Shown: positions 34,569 through 44,452, counted from the first letter of the stretch. The stretch: 64,000 bases of DNA from Aliamphritea ceti (GCF_024347215.1 NZ_AP025282.1:3100001-3164000); one strand, 5' to 3'. Notes: a model not told the origin generated them from the sequence alone. Translations and numbers: made by a program.

Positions 34569-35735
34569 TTATTTACCCTCCGCTGCTTTTACCGCTTGCT
34601 CAGCAGCGTCTGTCAGACTGGTCGCTGCAATGATCGCCAGACCAGATTCAGACAGCAGTTTAGAACCCAGCTCTGCATTGTTACCTTCCAGACGTACCAC
34701 AACAGGCACCTCTACACCGACTTCTTTAACCGCGCCGATGATACCTTCAGCAATCAGATCGCAACGTACGATGCCGCCAAAGATGTTAACCAGAACCGCT
34801 TTAACTTTAGAGTCTTCTAAAATAATCTTGAACGCTTCGGTTACACGCTCTTTAGTCGCGCCGCCACCTACGTCCAGGAAGTTAGCCGGGAAGCCACCGT
34901 GCAGGGAAACGATGTCCATCGTACCCATTGCCAGGCCTGCACCGTTAACCATGCAGCCAATGCTGCCATCCAGCGCAACATAGTTCAGATCCCACTCAGC
35001 CGCGCGTGCTTCACGCTCATCTTCCTGACTTGGATCTTCCATTGCCTGCAAATCTTTGTGACGGTAAACAGCGTTACCATCGATCGCTAACTTAGCATCC
35101 AGACAGTGCAGGTTACCTTCTGCAGTAATAACCAGCGGGTTGATTTCCAGCAGCGCCAGGTCTTTTTCCTGGAACATTTTCGCCAGACCCATAAAGATCT
35201 GCGTGAACTGTTTGATCTGCACGCCTTCAAGACCCAGCTTGAATGCCAGCTCACGGCCCTGGTAAGGCTGTGCGCCAGTCAGAGGATCAACAGTAGCTCT
35301 AAGAATTTTCTCTGGTGTTTCTTCCGCAACTGTCTCGATTTCCACACCACCTTCAGTAGATGCCATGAAAACGATACGACGAGAAGAACGGTCAACTACC
35401 GCACCCAGATACAGCTCATTAGCGATATCGGTGCAGTCTTCTACCAGAATTTTAGATACAGGCTGACCATTTGCGTCAGTCTGATAGGTCACCAGATTTT
35501 TTCCTAACCACTTAGCGGCAAATTCAGACGCTTCAGCAGGAGAATTAATCAGCTGTACACCGCCAGCCTTACCACGGCCACCGGCATGCACTTGAGTCTT
35601 AACAACCCACTTGCTACCACCAATTTTTTCAGCCGCTTCAGCAGCAGCTTCCGGTGTATCTACAGCGTATCCTTTGGATACCGGCAGACCATATTCGGCA
35701 AACAGCTGTTTGCCCTGGTACTCATGAAGATTCAT
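34569..35735 (-). CDS. sucC: Succinyl-CoA synthetase subunit beta
   Basis: SucC is the ATP-grasp nucleotide-binding subunit. The 388 residues begin MNLHEYQGKQLFAEYGLPV. VVKTQVHAGGRGKAGGVQL is the ATP-grasp loop and NIFGGIVRCDLIAEGII the CoA-proximal loop. Length equals that of E. coli SucC (388). An unusually structured leader (hairpin 35769-35800) lies just upstream. Confidence 0.98.
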   Translation of the reverse strand: MNLHEYQGKQLFAEYGLPVSKGYAVDTPEAAAEAAEKIGGSKWVVKTQVHAGGRGKAGGVQLINSPAEASEFAAKWLGKNLVTYQTDANGQPVSKILVEDCTDIANELYLGAVVDRSSRRIVFMASTEGGVEIETVAEETPEKILRATVDPLTGAQPYQGRELAFKLGLEGVQIKQFTQIFMGLAKMFQEKDLALLEINPLVITAEGNLHCLDAKLAIDGNAVYRHKDLQAMEDPSQEDEREARAAEWDLNYVALDGSIGCMVNGAGLAMGTMDIVSLHGGFPANFLDVGGGATKERVTEAFKIILEDSKVKAVLVNIFGGIVRCDLIAEGIIGAVKEVGVEVPVVVRLEGNNAELGSKLLSESGLAIIAATSLTDAAEQAVKAAEGK

Positions 35736-35768
35736 GCTCTAATCCGTCGTTTTTACTTTTGAGGTCTC

Positions 35769-35800
35769 TGTACACAATGGGGAGAGGCCATTGACGTACA
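35769..35800 (-). promoter_or_regulatory. Hairpin in the sucC 5' leader
   Basis: On the minus strand TGTAC-GT-CAATGG pairs with CCATTG-T-GTACA, 11 bp in two helices split by a small asymmetric internal loop, with a 7-nt apical loop. It ends about 33 nt before the sucC ATG. A structured sucC leader motif has been described in Pseudomonas; I cannot tell by eye whether this is the same family. Confidence 0.45.
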
Positions 35801-35894
35801 GCCCAAAGGTTGCAAACACCCAGCAACTGCAGATACAGCATGCCGGGTATAAACAACGATAATCAACCGGGGTCTCCGGTCGAAATCTAAAACC

Positions 35895-35928
35895 ATAAAG
35901 CCCCTGCACTTACTACAGGGGCTTTTTA
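35895..35928 (-). terminator. Terminator-like hairpin between lpd and sucC
   Basis: AAGCCCCTG and CAGGGGCTT form a perfect 9-bp stem with a 9-nt loop, starting 6 nt after the lpd stop. The minus-strand T-run is short (TTTATGG), so partial termination with readthrough into sucCD is likely. The plus strand has TTTTTAATT. Confidence 0.6.
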
Positions 35929-35929
35929 A

Positions 35930-37372
35930 TTACTTACGCTTACGGCGATTAGCCATATGGATTGCGTGACCATCCACAGCCAGTGCTGCTTCGTGCACTG
36001 CTTCACTCACTGTCGGGTGAGCAAATACAGTCAGCTGCAGATCTTCTGCAGTTGAAGAGAATTCCATTGCAATTGCAGCCTGAGCAATCAGCTCAGACGC
36101 GATACCACCAACCATATGCACACCCAGGATGCGGTCAGTTTTTGCATCAGCGATCATCTTCACGAAACCGTCAGTATCATTTGCTGCCATGGCACGGCCA
36201 GAAGCTGCAAACGGGAATTTACCAACTTTAATCTCAACACCTTCCGCTTTCAGTTCCTGCTCGGTTTTACCGACCCAGGCCAGCTCAGGATGTGTGTAGA
36301 TGATGCTTGGAATAACATCGTAGTTCATTTGCGCATGGTGACCAGCAATGATATCTGCAACCATGATGCCTTCTTCAGACGCTTTATGCGCCAACATCGG
36401 CCCACGCACAGAATCACCAATTGCGTACACGCCAGGCGCTTCTGTACGGCACTGACCATCAACAAAGATGAAGCCACGCTCATCCAGTTTAACGCCGGAA
36501 TCATCTGCCAGCAGACCATTCGTCTGAGGACGACGACCAACCGCAACAATCAGCTTATCAACGGTAATTTCCTGATCACCATTGGCATCGGAGTATTTAA
36601 CTTTAACTTCTTTGCCATCGACGATTTCAGTACCGGTACAACGGGCACCCAGCTTGATATCAAGCTTTTGCTTCTTGTACAGCTTGGCGGCTTCTTTAGC
36701 GACGTCTTTGTCGGCCATTGCCAGGAAGCTGTCCATGGCTTCAAGTACAACAACTTCAGTACCTAAGCGCGCCCAGACAGAACCCATTTCCAGACCAATA
36801 ACACCGGCACCAATAACGCCCAGACGCTTAGGCGTCTCATCGATATTCAGCGCACCTTCGTTATCCAGAATCAAACCTTCGGTCAGTGGCGCCGGTGGAA
36901 TCTCAACCGGTACTGAACCAGAGGCCAGAATAACGTTTTCTGCATCATAAACAGTTGCAGCGCCGTCAGCAGCGGTTACTTCAACGCGCTTATTTGCTAA
37001 CAGCTTACCTTTACCAGCCAGCAGCGTTACGCCGTTCGCCTTAAACAGACCAGCAATACCGCCAGTCAGGTTTGAAACGATTTTGTCCTTACGGGCAACC
37101 ATCGCCTTAACATCCATAGTGACTTCGCCACCAACCTGAATGCCGTGAACATCAGCGTGCTGTGCATTATGGAACTGGTGAGTAGATTCCAGCAAAGCCT
37201 TTGAAGGGATACAACCAACGTTAAGGCATGTACCGCCTAACAAAGGTGCACCTTTAGTATCGACCCACTTCTCTACACACGCGGTTTTCAGTCCCAATTG
37301 TGCGGCTCGAATCGCAGCTACGTAACCACCAGGGCCAGCACCAATCACGATGACATCAAATTTATCTGACAT
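35930..37372 (-). CDS. lpd: Dihydrolipoyl dehydrogenase (E3)
   Basis: E3 reoxidises the lipoyl groups of 2-oxoglutarate (and pyruvate) dehydrogenase, reducing NAD+. The 480 residues show the FAD motif GAGPGGYVAAIRAAQLG, the redox pair in GGTCLNVGCIPSK, the NAD motif GVIGAGVIGLEMGSVW, and the C-terminal catalytic HPTVSEAVHEA. It ends with a basic tail, NRRKRK. It lies 38 nt after sucB; the sucA-sucB-lpd order suggests it is dedicated to the 2-oxoglutarate complex. Confidence 0.98.
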   Translation of the reverse strand: MSDKFDVIVIGAGPGGYVAAIRAAQLGLKTACVEKWVDTKGAPLLGGTCLNVGCIPSKALLESTHQFHNAQHADVHGIQVGGEVTMDVKAMVARKDKIVSNLTGGIAGLFKANGVTLLAGKGKLLANKRVEVTAADGAATVYDAENVILASGSVPVEIPPAPLTEGLILDNEGALNIDETPKRLGVIGAGVIGLEMGSVWARLGTEVVVLEAMDSFLAMADKDVAKEAAKLYKKQKLDIKLGARCTGTEIVDGKEVKVKYSDANGDQEITVDKLIVAVGRRPQTNGLLADDSGVKLDERGFIFVDGQCRTEAPGVYAIGDSVRGPMLAHKASEEGIMVADIIAGHHAQMNYDVIPSIIYTHPELAWVGKTEQELKAEGVEIKVGKFPFAASGRAMAANDTDGFVKMIADAKTDRILGVHMVGGIASELIAQAAIAMEFSSTAEDLQLTVFAHPTVSEAVHEAALAVDGHAIHMANRRKRK

Positions 37373-37410
37373 TTTTACCTACCTTTAAAATTTCTGTAAG
37401 GGGGCTGAAT

Positions 37411-38616
37411 TTATACGTCTAGCAACATCCGAGCTGGATCTTCTAAGAGATCCTTAATAGTAACCAGGAATTGTACAGCTTCCTTACCATCAATCATACG
37501 ATGGTCGTATGACAGAGCCAGGTACATCATTGGTAAAATTTCTACCTGACCATTGACCGCCATTGGGCGTTCCTGAATCTTGTGCATACCCAGAATTGCA
37601 GTCTGCGGTGGGTTCAGAATTGGCGTAGACATCAGGGAGCCAAATACACCACCGTTAGTGATAGTAAAAGTACCACCCTGCATATCATCGATACCCAGCT
37701 TGCCGTCACGACCGCGCAGACCAAAATCGCGAATTGTCGCCTCAACGTTCGCCAGACTCATCGCATCAGTATCACGCAATACTGGCACCATCAGACCACG
37801 AGCAGTAGATACTGCCACACCGATATCCTGGTAACCGTGGTAAACCATATCGTTACCATCGATTGAGGCATTTACCGCAGGGAAACGCTTCAGCGCTTCA
37901 GTTGCAGCTTTAACAAAGAAAGACATGAAACCAAGACGGGTACCATTGTGCGTCTTCTCGAACAGATCTTTGTACTGCTTACGCAGCTCCATGATCGGCT
38001 TCATATTTACTTCGTTATAGGTTGTTAGCATTGCAGCATTTTGCTGTGCTTCAACCAGTCGCTTAGCAATAGTTGCACGCAAGCGTGTCATCGGTACACG
38101 TTTCTCAACGCGCTCGCCAACAGGCACTGTACCTGGCGCGGCCGCAGATGCGACTGCAGGCGCAGCGGCAGGAGCCGGCGCAGCAGGCTTGTTCTGAATA
38201 AAGTTAGCAACATCTTCCTTAGTGATACCGCCATTCTTGCCGGTACCTGAAATCTGCGCTGCATCAAGACCGTTTTCTTCGATCAGCTTACGCGCAGCCG
38301 GGCCAACTTTATCAGCATCCGTAGCCGCAGGAGCTGCCGTAGGTTCAGCAGCGGCAGCAGGAGCTGCTGATGCCGCAGCACCAGCCTCAAAAACACCCAG
38401 TACTTCTTCACTCAGTACGGTATCACCTTCACCTTTGAGGATGTCTTTAAGAACGCCATCAGCCGGCGCCACAACTTCCAGCACAACCTTATCGGTTTCA
38501 ATATCAACAATCAGCTCGTCAGTAGAACAAGCTTCACCAGGCTGTTTGTGCCATGTAGCGACTGTACCGTCGGCTACGGATTCAGGGAACGTCGGCGTTT
38601 TGATTTCGATAGACAT
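37411..38616 (-). CDS. sucB: Dihydrolipoyl succinyltransferase (E2 of 2-oxoglutarate dehydrogenase)
   Basis: SucB forms the core of the complex. The 401 residues carry one lipoyl domain with Lys43 in VDIETDKVVLEVVAP, an Ala/Pro linker (about 77-96), a peripheral-subunit-binding domain (VGPAARKLIEENGLDAAQ), a second Ala/Pro linker, and the catalytic domain ending in SYDHRMIDGKEAV, where His372 and Asp376 are the active-site residues. There is one lipoyl domain as in other SucB proteins. Confidence 0.98.
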   Translation of the reverse strand: MSIEIKTPTFPESVADGTVATWHKQPGEACSTDELIVDIETDKVVLEVVAPADGVLKDILKGEGDTVLSEEVLGVFEAGAAASAAPAAAAEPTAAPAATDADKVGPAARKLIEENGLDAAQISGTGKNGGITKEDVANFIQNKPAAPAPAAAPAVASAAAPGTVPVGERVEKRVPMTRLRATIAKRLVEAQQNAAMLTTYNEVNMKPIMELRKQYKDLFEKTHNGTRLGFMSFFVKAATEALKRFPAVNASIDGNDMVYHGYQDIGVAVSTARGLMVPVLRDTDAMSLANVEATIRDFGLRGRDGKLGIDDMQGGTFTITNGGVFGSLMSTPILNPPQTAILGMHKIQERPMAVNGQVEILPMMYLALSYDHRMIDGKEAVQFLVTIKDLLEDPARMLLDV

Positions 38617-38662
38617 ATTCTTTCCTTTTCAGTGTTACTAACAGGCGTTTTCTGCAGGCCTG

Positions 38663-41494
38663 TTAGCCATTGATTGCTTCATTAACCAGTTTTTCCTGCT
38701 GCTCAAGGTGTACAGAAATGTACCCTACAGCAGGTGCGGCTGCATGTGGCCGGCCGACGCCGCCCAGTTGAATAGAGCTGTTATGACGCGCAAGTGCATG
38801 ACGCATGTGGTGCTGACTACAGTACCAGGCACCCTGATTCATCGGCTCTTCCTGACACCAGACAACAGACTCAAGATTGGTGTAATCCTTGATAGCCTCA
38901 TACATCTGATTTTCAGGGAACGGATATAGCTGCTCAATACGTACGATTGCTACATCATCCTTTGCCAGCTCTGCACGACGGTTATACAGGTCGTAATAAA
39001 CCTTACCGCTACACAACACGAGACGTTTCACTTTAGCCGGGTCCAGCTGATCAGTTTCACTGATTACTGTCTGGAAAGTGCCGCTGGCAAGTTCCTCAAT
39101 ACTGGAAACAGCCTGCTTATGACGTAACAAACTCTTCGGCGACATAACCACCAGAGGCTTACGCAACGGACGTACTATCTGACGGCGCAATAAATGATAG
39201 ATTTGCGCTGGAGTAGTAGGTACACATACCTGAATATTGTGTTCAGCACACAACTGCAGGTAGCGCTCAAGCCGGGCTGAAGAGTGCTCAGGACCCTGAC
39301 CTTCAAAGCCATGCGGCAACAACATAGTCAGGCCACACAAACGCGCCCACTTATGCTCACCACTGGTGATAAACTGATCGATAACTACCTGAGCACCGTT
39401 CGCGAAATCACCGAACTGCGCTTCCCAGATAACCAAAGCGTTAGGCATTGTTGTGGCATAGCCATATTCAAATGCCAGTACCGCTTCTTCTGATAAGAAA
39501 GAATCATGCAAAGTCAGCCGGGGCTGATCAGGTGCAATATTCTGTAACGGCTCATAAACAGCCGCATCTTTTTGATTGTGTAATACCGCATGACGGTGCG
39601 AGAAAGTACCACGGCCAACATCCTGACCAGTCAGGCGAATCGCATGCCCTTCCGCCAGAACTGAAGCATATGCAAGCATTTCTGCACAACCCCAGTTAAC
39701 AGCCATTGCACCAGCTGCCATTTTTTTGCGGTCGTCATAAATTTTCTGCACCTGACGCTGAACAGCAAAGCCCTCTGGCACTTCACAGATCTTCTGACCT
39801 AATGCCTGTAGTGTTTTGATGTCAACACTGGTGTCACAATCAAATGACCATTTGTGACCCAGATAAGGCGTCCAGTCTACAAACAATTCTTTATTTGGTT
39901 CCAGTACCAGAGAATGGGTAACGTGCTTGCCGTCTTCCAGGTTCTTCCGGTAATCCTTCTCCATTTGCTTGCTCTGCTCCTGCGTAATGACGCCCTCGTC
40001 AATTAGCTGCTGAGCATAAAGTTCACGGGTAGTTTTCTGTGCTTTGATCTTTTGATACATCAGCGGCTGAGTACCAGAAGGCTCATCTGCTTCGTTGTGA
40101 CCACGACGGCGGTAACACACCAGATCAATAACTACATCTTTCTTAAATTCGGTACGGTAATCCACAGCCAGCTGGGTTACAAAACGCACCGCTTCAGGGT
40201 CATCACCGTTCACATGGAAAATAGGCGCCTGTACCATCTTAGCGATATCAGTACAGTATTCTGTAGAACGCGAATCTTCCTGCTTATCTGTTGTAAAACC
40301 AACCTGGTTGTTAACAACAATATGAATGGTGCCACCGGTCTTATAAGCACGGGTCTGGGACATCTGGAATGTCTCCATAACCACACCCTGACCTGCAAAT
40401 GCCTGATCGCCATGAATATTAACCGGTACAACGGTGTTACCCACAGGGTCATTACGACGATCCTGACGAGCCCGCACTGAACCTTCAACCACTGGCGCTG
40501 CAATTTCCAAATGGGATGGGTTAAACGCCATCGCCATATGCATTTCGCCACCATCTGTCATGATGTTTGATGAGAAGCCCTGGTGATACTTTACATCACC
40601 GGAAGTTTCCAGCGTTTGAACGCCTTCAAATTCACCGAATAGCTCAGCAGGATTCTTACCAAAAATGTTTACCAAAGTATTCAGACGGCCACGGTGAGCC
40701 ATACCAATTACCAGCTCACGGGCACCGTGCTTACCGGCACGGTGAATCAGCGTATTCAGGCAGACAATCATTGATTCGCCGCCTTCCAGGCCGAATCGTT
40801 TGGCACCGGCAAAACGGGAGCCCAGGTATTTTTCAAGACCTTCAGCTGCCGTTAGACGCTCCAGAACCATCACTTTCTTTTCTGGCTCTACAGTAGGATG
40901 GGCGCGTACAGGCTCTAAACGAGACTGAATCCAACGCTTCTCCTTGGTATCAACGATGTGCATATACTCTGCACCCACCGTTGTACAATAAGTCTTTTTC
41001 AGGTCATCCAGAATAGACTTCAGCGTTGCTTCTTCAGCACCGAAAAACAGGGAACCTAACTGGAAAGTCGTATCATAATCTGCCTCAGACAGCTCATGAA
41101 AACGAGGATCTAAATCAGGTATAGGCTCACGTACGACCAGATTTAACGGATCGATTGTGGCAGCCTGATGCCCCCGCACACGATAAGCGTTGATCATCCG
41201 CAATACGCGAATCTGCTTTTTCTCGTGATCAGAGCTGACGCTTGAAGCAGAGACAGGGGCTGCCCGACGCTGGTTCTTAGCAATAAACTGGAAGTGTTCA
41301 CGCACCGCTGTGTGCGGTACATCCTGTGTAATGTTGTCGCCGACTTTAGGTAGCCGGTCAAATTCTTCACGCCATTCCTGAGGAATTGCGTTGGGGTCCA
41401 TCAGATAGGTTTCATACAGCTGCTCGATGTAGGATAAGTTGCCACCGTAAAGATGCGCATTCTTCCACATCAGCTCCATTATGCCTTCTTGCAT
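38663..41494 (-). CDS. sucA: 2-Oxoglutarate dehydrogenase E1 component
   Basis: SucA decarboxylates 2-oxoglutarate with thiamine diphosphate and passes succinyl to SucB. The 943 residues include the N-terminal E2-contact segment (GGNLSYIEQLYETYLMDP), MAHRGRLNTLVNIFGK, the ThDP/Mg region (QAFAGQGVVMETFQMSQ and NNQVGFTT), and C-terminal LLPHGFEGQGPEHSSARLERYLQL. The ATG at 41494 has AGGGTGA about 8 nt upstream. It heads sucA-sucB-lpd. The 464-nt gap upstream separates it from sdhB. Confidence 0.98.
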   Translation of the reverse strand: MQEGIMELMWKNAHLYGGNLSYIEQLYETYLMDPNAIPQEWREEFDRLPKVGDNITQDVPHTAVREHFQFIAKNQRRAAPVSASSVSSDHEKKQIRVLRMINAYRVRGHQAATIDPLNLVVREPIPDLDPRFHELSEADYDTTFQLGSLFFGAEEATLKSILDDLKKTYCTTVGAEYMHIVDTKEKRWIQSRLEPVRAHPTVEPEKKVMVLERLTAAEGLEKYLGSRFAGAKRFGLEGGESMIVCLNTLIHRAGKHGARELVIGMAHRGRLNTLVNIFGKNPAELFGEFEGVQTLETSGDVKYHQGFSSNIMTDGGEMHMAMAFNPSHLEIAAPVVEGSVRARQDRRNDPVGNTVVPVNIHGDQAFAGQGVVMETFQMSQTRAYKTGGTIHIVVNNQVGFTTDKQEDSRSTEYCTDIAKMVQAPIFHVNGDDPEAVRFVTQLAVDYRTEFKKDVVIDLVCYRRRGHNEADEPSGTQPLMYQKIKAQKTTRELYAQQLIDEGVITQEQSKQMEKDYRKNLEDGKHVTHSLVLEPNKELFVDWTPYLGHKWSFDCDTSVDIKTLQALGQKICEVPEGFAVQRQVQKIYDDRKKMAAGAMAVNWGCAEMLAYASVLAEGHAIRLTGQDVGRGTFSHRHAVLHNQKDAAVYEPLQNIAPDQPRLTLHDSFLSEEAVLAFEYGYATTMPNALVIWEAQFGDFANGAQVVIDQFITSGEHKWARLCGLTMLLPHGFEGQGPEHSSARLERYLQLCAEHNIQVCVPTTPAQIYHLLRRQIVRPLRKPLVVMSPKSLLRHKQAVSSIEELASGTFQTVISETDQLDPAKVKRLVLCSGKVYYDLYNRRAELAKDDVAIVRIEQLYPFPENQMYEAIKDYTNLESVVWCQEEPMNQGAWYCSQHHMRHALARHNSSIQLGGVGRPHAAAPAVGYISVHLEQQEKLVNEAING

Positions 41495-41923
41495 TATTGA
41501 TCACCCTGGCTCAAAGGAATATCAACGTTCAGGTTGCACCACGTCCCGACTGATACGGCCAATCTAGCCATTTCCTTTATGGTTATCGTTTATTATTTCT
41601 CACGTATATAGCCCCGAAGTGGTAGCACTTATACAGGGACAGATTCTACGCTTTTTGCACCCGCCTTCATACATGCAAGGCACTAAGAATCTTAAAGTTT
41701 TCTATTTTTGGATCATATACAACTTTTTTTTACTTACAAAAATACGACACCCACCCTGCTCATCCGATTCAAAAGCGTCTTCTAACTGATTTGGTGTATA
41801 AATTTCAACCATTCAGACCGAAGTACCTTTGTACCATCCTCACGCAACTCTGAACATTCCCCAAAGGATGCATGAATGCAATTCAATCAAGATTAAATAG
41901 CTGAGTTAAATTTAAGCAATAAA
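41495..41923. other. sucA upstream region
   Basis: About 430 nt between the sdhB terminator and sucA. On the minus strand a TAGAAT (+ strand 41641-41646) could be the -10 of sucA, without a good -35, hinting at an activator. Downstream, AAGTG and CACTT around CTAC make a small hairpin in the presumed leader. A 36-codon ORF also lies here (41702-41812). Confidence 0.4.
41702..41812 (-). CDS. Candidate 36-residue protein upstream of sucA
   Basis: This is an ATG-to-TAG frame encoding MVEIYTPNQLEDAFESDE, then QGGCRIFVSKKKLYMIQK. The composition is protein-like: an acidic N-terminal helix, a single Cys and a basic C-terminal half. An in-frame TGA directly precedes the ATG, so the frame does not extend upstream. 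The Shine-Dalgarno signal is weak (AAAGG about 13 nt away). It lies between the sdhB terminator and sucA in the same orientation. I do not recognise it; it could be a small protein, a leader peptide or chance. Confidence 0.3.
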   Translation of the reverse strand: MVEIYTPNQLEDAFESDEQGGCRIFVSKKKLYMIQK

Positions 41924-41950
41924 AAAGGCGGTTCCTTTCGGGACCGCCCT
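41921..41950 (-). terminator. Rho-independent terminator after sdhB
   Basis: On the minus strand GGCGGT and ACCGCC pair, then after one mismatch CC and GG close a GAAA tetraloop, followed by TTTTTTATT. It ends the sdhCDAB operon before the sucA promoter region. Confidence 0.8.
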
Positions 41951-41958
41951 GGTAACAA

Positions 41959-42663
41959 TCAGGTTGCCTGTTGCAACAACATGTTACGAATCTTACCAAT
42001 TGCCTTCGTCGGGTTAAGACCCTTAGGACAAACACTGACACAGTTCATGATACCGTGACAGCGGAAAACACTGAACGGATCATCAAGATCAGCCAGACGC
42101 TCCTTAGTAGCCGTATCACGACTATCCGCCAGGAAGCGGTATGCCTGCAGCAAACCGGAAGGACCGATAAACTTATCAGGGTTCCACCAGAATGACGGAC
42201 ATGCAGTCGAACAACATGCACACAGGATACATTCATAAAGACCATCCAGCTCTGCACGTTCTTCAGGAGACTGAAGACGCTCAATTGCCGGCGGCGGCGT
42301 ATCATTCAACAGGAATGGCTTGATCTTTTCGTACTGCTGATAGAACTGAGTCATATCAACAACAACATCACGAATAACTGGCAGACCTGGCAGCGGACGC
42401 AGAACAATTTTATCGTTCTCAACCACTTCAGACAGCGGCGTAATACACGCCAAACCGTTCTTGCCGTTCATATTCATGCCATCAGAACCACACACACCTT
42501 CACGGCATGAACGACGGTACGCCAGAGACGGATCTTTATCTTTCAGCAGTTGCAGCAGATCCAGAACCATAATGTCCTTACCACCAGGAATGTCGATATG
42601 AACATCCTGCATGTAAGGCGCATCATCAACCTCAGGATTATAGCGATATACACTTACTAGCAT
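41959..42663 (-). CDS. sdhB: Succinate dehydrogenase iron-sulfur subunit
   Basis: SdhB passes electrons from FAD to quinone through three Fe-S clusters. The 234 residues have the 2Fe-2S set CREGVCGSDGMNMNG plus a later Cys, the 4Fe-4S set CILCACCSTACPSFWW and the 3Fe-4S set CHGIMNCVSVCPKG. It lies 12 nt after sdhA. It is the last gene of sdhCDAB. Confidence 0.98.
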   Translation of the reverse strand: MLVSVYRYNPEVDDAPYMQDVHIDIPGGKDIMVLDLLQLLKDKDPSLAYRRSCREGVCGSDGMNMNGKNGLACITPLSEVVENDKIVLRPLPGLPVIRDVVVDMTQFYQQYEKIKPFLLNDTPPPAIERLQSPEERAELDGLYECILCACCSTACPSFWWNPDKFIGPSGLLQAYRFLADSRDTATKERLADLDDPFSVFRCHGIMNCVSVCPKGLNPTKAIGKIRNMLLQQAT

Positions 42664-42675
42664 CGTGGCAACCCC

Positions 42676-44451
42676 TTAATACGTTCGAACTTTTGGCGGG
42701 AAGGCATCAACTGTCTTCGGCGCAAAGTTAACAGCACGCTTGGTAATCTGTTTAGTTTCCGGATGGTACAGAGAGTGGCACAGCCAATTCTCATCATCAC
42801 GCTCGGTGAAATCGTTACGGGCATGCGCACCACGACTTTCCTTACGGGTAACAGCTGCGATAGCCGTTGCCTCAGCAACTTCCATTAGATTCTCAAGTTC
42901 CAGCGCTTCAATACGTGCAGTGTTAAATGCGGAACTCTTATCTTCAAGGTGAAGATTTGAGATTTTCGCACGCACTTCTTTAAGCAGCTCCAGACCTTTT
43001 TCCATACTCTCGCCTTCACGGAATACACCGAAGTACAATTGCATAGTCTTTTGCAGCTCAGCACGAACTTCAGAAACACTCTCACCACCGGTTGAGTTAT
43101 TCAAACGATTCAGACGCGCCATTGCACGCTCCAGGTCAGCATCACTTGCAGACGCAACTTCGTAACCTTCACGCATTTGCTTCTCAATCTGGATGCCCGC
43201 AGCGCGGCCAAACACCACCAGATCAAGTAATGAGTTACCGCCCAGACGGTTAGCACCGTGTACGGATACACAGGCAACTTCACCACAAGCAAACAAACCA
43301 TCAATGACCACATCATTGCCATCTGCATCAGCACCGATAGCCTGACCACCGATGTTAGTTGTTACACCACCCATCATATAATGACAGGTAGGAACAACAG
43401 GAATTGGCTCTTTGATTGGATCAGCGTGAGCAAATGTACGTGACAGCTCAAGGATACCCGGCAACTTAGCATTCAGAGTATCAGCACCAAGATGATCCAG
43501 CTTCAGGAATACATGGTCGGCATCTTCACCACAACCACGTCCCGCCAGAATCTCCAGCACCATCGAGCGGGCCACAACATCACGGCCTGCCAGATCTTTA
43601 GCGTTAGGCGCATAACGCTCCATGAAACGCTCGCCATCCTTATTCACCAGATAGCCGCCCTCACCGCGGCAACCTTCTGTCACCAACACACCCGCACCGG
43701 CAATACCGGTTGGGTGGAACTGCCACATTTCCATATCCTGCGCAGGCACGCCTGCTCGCAGACTCATACCCATACCGTCACCGGTATTAATCAGGGCATT
43801 AGTTGTAGACTGGAAAATCCGACCAGCACCACCGGTCGCAAGAACAGTCGCCTTAGCCTTGATATACACGGTTTCACCGGTTTCGATACAAATTGCGATA
43901 ACACCAACAACCGCATCATCCGCATTCTTAACCAGATCGACTGCAAACCATTCATTAAGAAAAGTAGTACCGGCTTTAATATTGCCCTGGTACAAAGCAT
44001 GCAGTAACGCGTGACCGGTACGGTCAGCTGCCGCACAGGTACGGGCTGCCTGCCCGCCTTCACCAAAGTTTTTAGACTGACCACCAAAAGGACGCTGATA
44101 AATACGACCTTCTTCAGTACGGGAGAATGGCAGACCCATATGGTCAAGCTCAAATACCGCCTGCGGGCCAACAGAACACATATATTCGATAGCGTCCTGG
44201 TCACCGATATAATCGGAACCTTTAACGGTATCGTACATGTGCCAGCGCCAATCATCGTTCGGATCATCACTGGCAATCGCACAGGTAATACCACCCTGAG
44301 CAGATACCGTGTGCGAACGGGTTGGGAATACTTTTGTGATACACGCAGTATTCAGGCCCGACTGGGCCAGTTGTAGCGCGGCACGCATACCAGCACCGCC
44401 ACCACCAATTACAATCCCGTCAAATGTCAGGGTACGTAACTTGCTGCTCAT
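42676..44451 (-). CDS. sdhA: Succinate dehydrogenase flavoprotein subunit
   Basis: SdhA oxidises succinate to fumarate with covalent FAD. The start is ATG 44451 (MSSKLRTLTFD), 1 nt after the sdhD stop with GGGGAG upstream, giving 591 residues. The FAD motif is IVIGGGGAGMRAAL and the FAD-linked His lies in TRSHTVSAQGG (His47). HPTGIAGAGVLVTEGCRGEGG and the active-site Arg region SVHGANRLGGNSLLD are present. Length equals that of E. coli SdhA (588) within a few residues. Confidence 0.98.
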   Translation of the reverse strand: MSSKLRTLTFDGIVIGGGGAGMRAALQLAQSGLNTACITKVFPTRSHTVSAQGGITCAIASDDPNDDWRWHMYDTVKGSDYIGDQDAIEYMCSVGPQAVFELDHMGLPFSRTEEGRIYQRPFGGQSKNFGEGGQAARTCAAADRTGHALLHALYQGNIKAGTTFLNEWFAVDLVKNADDAVVGVIAICIETGETVYIKAKATVLATGGAGRIFQSTTNALINTGDGMGMSLRAGVPAQDMEMWQFHPTGIAGAGVLVTEGCRGEGGYLVNKDGERFMERYAPNAKDLAGRDVVARSMVLEILAGRGCGEDADHVFLKLDHLGADTLNAKLPGILELSRTFAHADPIKEPIPVVPTCHYMMGGVTTNIGGQAIGADADGNDVVIDGLFACGEVACVSVHGANRLGGNSLLDLVVFGRAAGIQIEKQMREGYEVASASDADLERAMARLNRLNNSTGGESVSEVRAELQKTMQLYFGVFREGESMEKGLELLKEVRAKISNLHLEDKSSAFNTARIEALELENLMEVAEATAIAAVTRKESRGAHARNDFTERDDENWLCHSLYHPETKQITKRAVNFAPKTVDAFPPKVRTY

Positions 44452-44452
44452 C

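Noticed and set aside
36116..36766. 216-codon plus-strand frame opposite lpd
   Set aside because: Antisense shadow; lpd is complete with all catalytic motifs.
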